A stretch of DNA of 64,000 bases from Yersinia kristensenii (GTDB lineage Bacteria > Pseudomonadota > Gammaproteobacteria > Enterobacterales > Enterobacteriaceae). The stretch covers positions 3,844,001 through 3,908,000 of the forward strand of contig NZ_UHIY01000001.1 of assembly GCF_900460525.1 (NCBI RefSeq), given 5' to 3'. How positions within the stretch are numbered: position 1 is the first letter of the stretch; every line of letters begins with the position of its first letter. Below the pieces are notes generated by a model. That model made no database searches. It worked only from the letters and a program-made list of their open reading frames with translations, and was not told the origin of the DNA. The translations under genes and the position numbers were made by a program. Shown in pieces: positions 62,654 to 64,000 of this stretch.

Positions 62654-64000
62654 TCAAGCTAAAGAGAGAATAAAAGCATATTCCAAAGCAATATCTTCAT
62701 AAGCTTTGAAACGCCCTGATTTCCCCCCATGGCCCGAATCCATATCGGTATAAAGCAATAATTGGTGGTCATCCGTCTTCATTTCCCGCAGTTTCGCGAC
62801 CCATTTTGCAGGTTCCCAATATTGAACTTGGGAGTCATGCAACCCGGTAGTCACCAGCATGTGCGGGTAATCTTGGGCTTTAACCTGATCGTATGGGCTA
62901 TATTGCTTGATGTAATCGTAATAGGCCTTATCGTTTGGATTGCCCCACTCATCATATTCGCCAGTGGTCAGAGGGATAGATTCATCCAGCATAGTGGTAA
63001 CCACATCAACAAATGGCACCTGCGCTACAACACCTTTGTAGAGTTCAGGCGCCTGATTAATAACAGCCCCCACCAACAAGCCGCCTGCACTGCCGCCCAT
63101 AGCGAAAACACGGTTAGCATCACCATAGCCTTTGGTAACCAATGTTTTGGTAACATCGATAAAGTCATTGAATGTATTTAATTTTTTGAGCAACTTACCA
63201 TCTTCATACCATTGCTGCCCCAGTTCACCGCCCCCTCGAATATGTGCCAGTGCGAAGACAAAACCGCGATCTAACAGACTTAAACGGCTACCACTGAATA
63301 CAGGATCCATGCTGCTGCCATATGACCCGTAGCCATAGACCAACAGCGGATTACTGCCCGGGGTAAAGTAATCACGGTGATAAACCAATGAAACGGGTAC
63401 TTTGACACCATCTGATGCGGTAACCCAAATCCGCTCACTACGGTACTTTTCTGGCGTGAAATTCTTAACTTCCTGCTGCTTGAGCAACTGACGAGCACCC
63501 GTGTCCATATTAAGCTCATACATGGAACTTGGCGTGGTCAGGGAGGAATACCCATAGCGCAAGAGTTCAGTTTCTGGCTCTGGGTTATACGCCAACCAAG
63601 TGACATAGGTGGGGTCATCAAAAGTCACCGATTTCTGTTCATCGGTAAGCCAGTGAATTTGCCGCAAATGCGTCAATCCTTCACTCCGCTCTTCCACCAC
63701 CAGCCAATCACGAAAGAGGCTGAACCCCTCCAACATAACATCTGTTCTTGGCGCAATTAATGGTACCCACTGAGATTCATCAGCGAAATCAACCGGCACT
63801 TTAGCTGTATCGGTGATTTTATATAGGCCGAAATTTTTGCCATCTTTATTCGAACGTAAATAAAAATGCTGCTTATAGTGATCTAAACCATATTCATGGT
63901 CTTTGCGGCGTGGCGCGAACATTTGCGGCAGCGGCTCGTGCTGATCAGCATCTAATAGTAAAATTTCAGATGTTGTGGTGCTACTGAGATGGATGACAAT
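62654..64000 (-). CDS. ptrB: Oligopeptidase B, N-terminus outside window
   Basis: About 448 residues of the C-terminal part; the frame continues to the last base of the window. Catalytic [28 protein letters not shown] (His), and Asp region [17 protein letters not shown] of S9A peptidases; strong match to E. coli PtrB. Cleaves peptides after Lys/Arg. Confidence 0.94.
   Translation of the reverse strand: MVIHLSSTTTSEILLLDADQHEPLPQMFAPRRKDHEYGLDHYKQHFYLRSNKDGKNFGLYKITDTAKVPVDFADESQWVPLIAPRTDVMLEGFSLFRDWLVVEERSEGLTHLRQIHWLTDEQKSVTFDDPTYVTWLAYNPEPETELLRYGYSSLTTPSSMYELNMDTGARQLLKQQEVKNFTPEKYRSERIWVTASDGVKVPVSLVYHRDYFTPGSNPLLVYGYGSYGSSMDPVFSGSRLSLLDRGFVFALAHIRGGGELGQQWYEDGKLLKKLNTFNDFIDVTKTLVTKGYGDANRVFAMGGSAGGLLVGAVINQAPELYKGVVAQVPFVDVVTTMLDESIPLTTGEYDEWGNPNDKAYYDYIKQYSPYDQVKAQDYPHMLVTTGLHDSQVQYWEPAKWVAKLREMKTDDHQLLLYTDMDSGHGGKSGRFKAYEDIALEYAFILSLA

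Overview
The window looks like a chromosomal segment of Yersinia, most likely the Y. enterocolitica group, carrying a roughly 50.8 kb tailed-phage prophage. Grounds: an Ail-type outer membrane protein almost identical in signal peptide and C-terminus to Y. enterocolitica Ail; a chromosomal class C beta-lactamase; and, on the right, the enterobacterial order sdsR - yebY - yebZ - yobA - ftnA - holE - pip - small basic gene - exoX - ptrB.

Layout. (1) 1-1.6 kb: the 3' end of an unidentified gene, then ampC. (2) 1.7-6.2 kb: a scrapyard of older prophage ends. It holds a copy of a phage hairpin element, ail, a 3' integrase fragment, a decayed antirepressor, a LysR gene, a GNAT gene cut off by a phage gene, a phage DNA-circularisation gene fragment, a frameshifted transglycosylase/tape-measure tail, and a second integrase 3' fragment ending at an att site. 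(3) 6.2-57.0 kb: the main prophage, bounded by a 27-bp direct repeat (6210-6236 and 56950-56976). The right copy lies in the terminator of the small RNA gene sdsR (RyeB), so the phage uses the sdsR locus as attB. (4) 57-64 kb: conserved chromosome.

Main prophage, left to right. 6.5-12.8 kb, plus strand: cargo comprising a HEPN-like/zinc-ribbon protein, an ORF6N antirepressor with structured leader, an Ec48-type retron (RNA region, reverse transcriptase, two-TM effector) and a Panacea-type toxin-antitoxin pair. 12.8-38.9 kb, minus strand: tail fibres, baseplate, tape measure, tail chaperone with probable -1 frameshift, tube, sheath, connector proteins, DUF2184 capsid, decoration, DUF2213 scaffold/protease, head morphogenesis, portal, terminases, then a glycosyltransferase/ParB-like pair. 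39-42.4 kb: antirepressor and a lysis cassette (Rz/Rz1, GH108 endolysin, two holin-like proteins). 42.8-49.7 kb: YcgJ-like secreted protein, tRNA-Gly remnant, RelE/HTH toxin-antitoxin, antiterminator Q, NinG, NinB, primase, helicase, Cro-like regulator. 49.8-56.8 kb: CI repressor, two SieB-like exclusion proteins, AntA antirepressor, ERF recombinase, excisionase and integrase. It appears to be a contractile-tailed (myo-type) temperate phage with a lambdoid control region.

How the parts work together: CI (49846) and the Cro-like protein act on palindromic operators; Q (44603) should switch on the long minus-strand late block; integrase/excisionase act on the sdsR-terminator att sites; the cargo genes probably protect the lysogen. 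Three integrase 3' ends in the same orientation argue that this sdsR site has been hit by phages at least three times, and that ail sits in the remains of one of them.

Gene-poor stretches: 11169-11912 shows no convincing gene; 2964-3246, 42442-42820 and 57069-57217 hold nothing I recognise; other gaps are described in the feature list. All calls are by reading the sequence; no database search was run.
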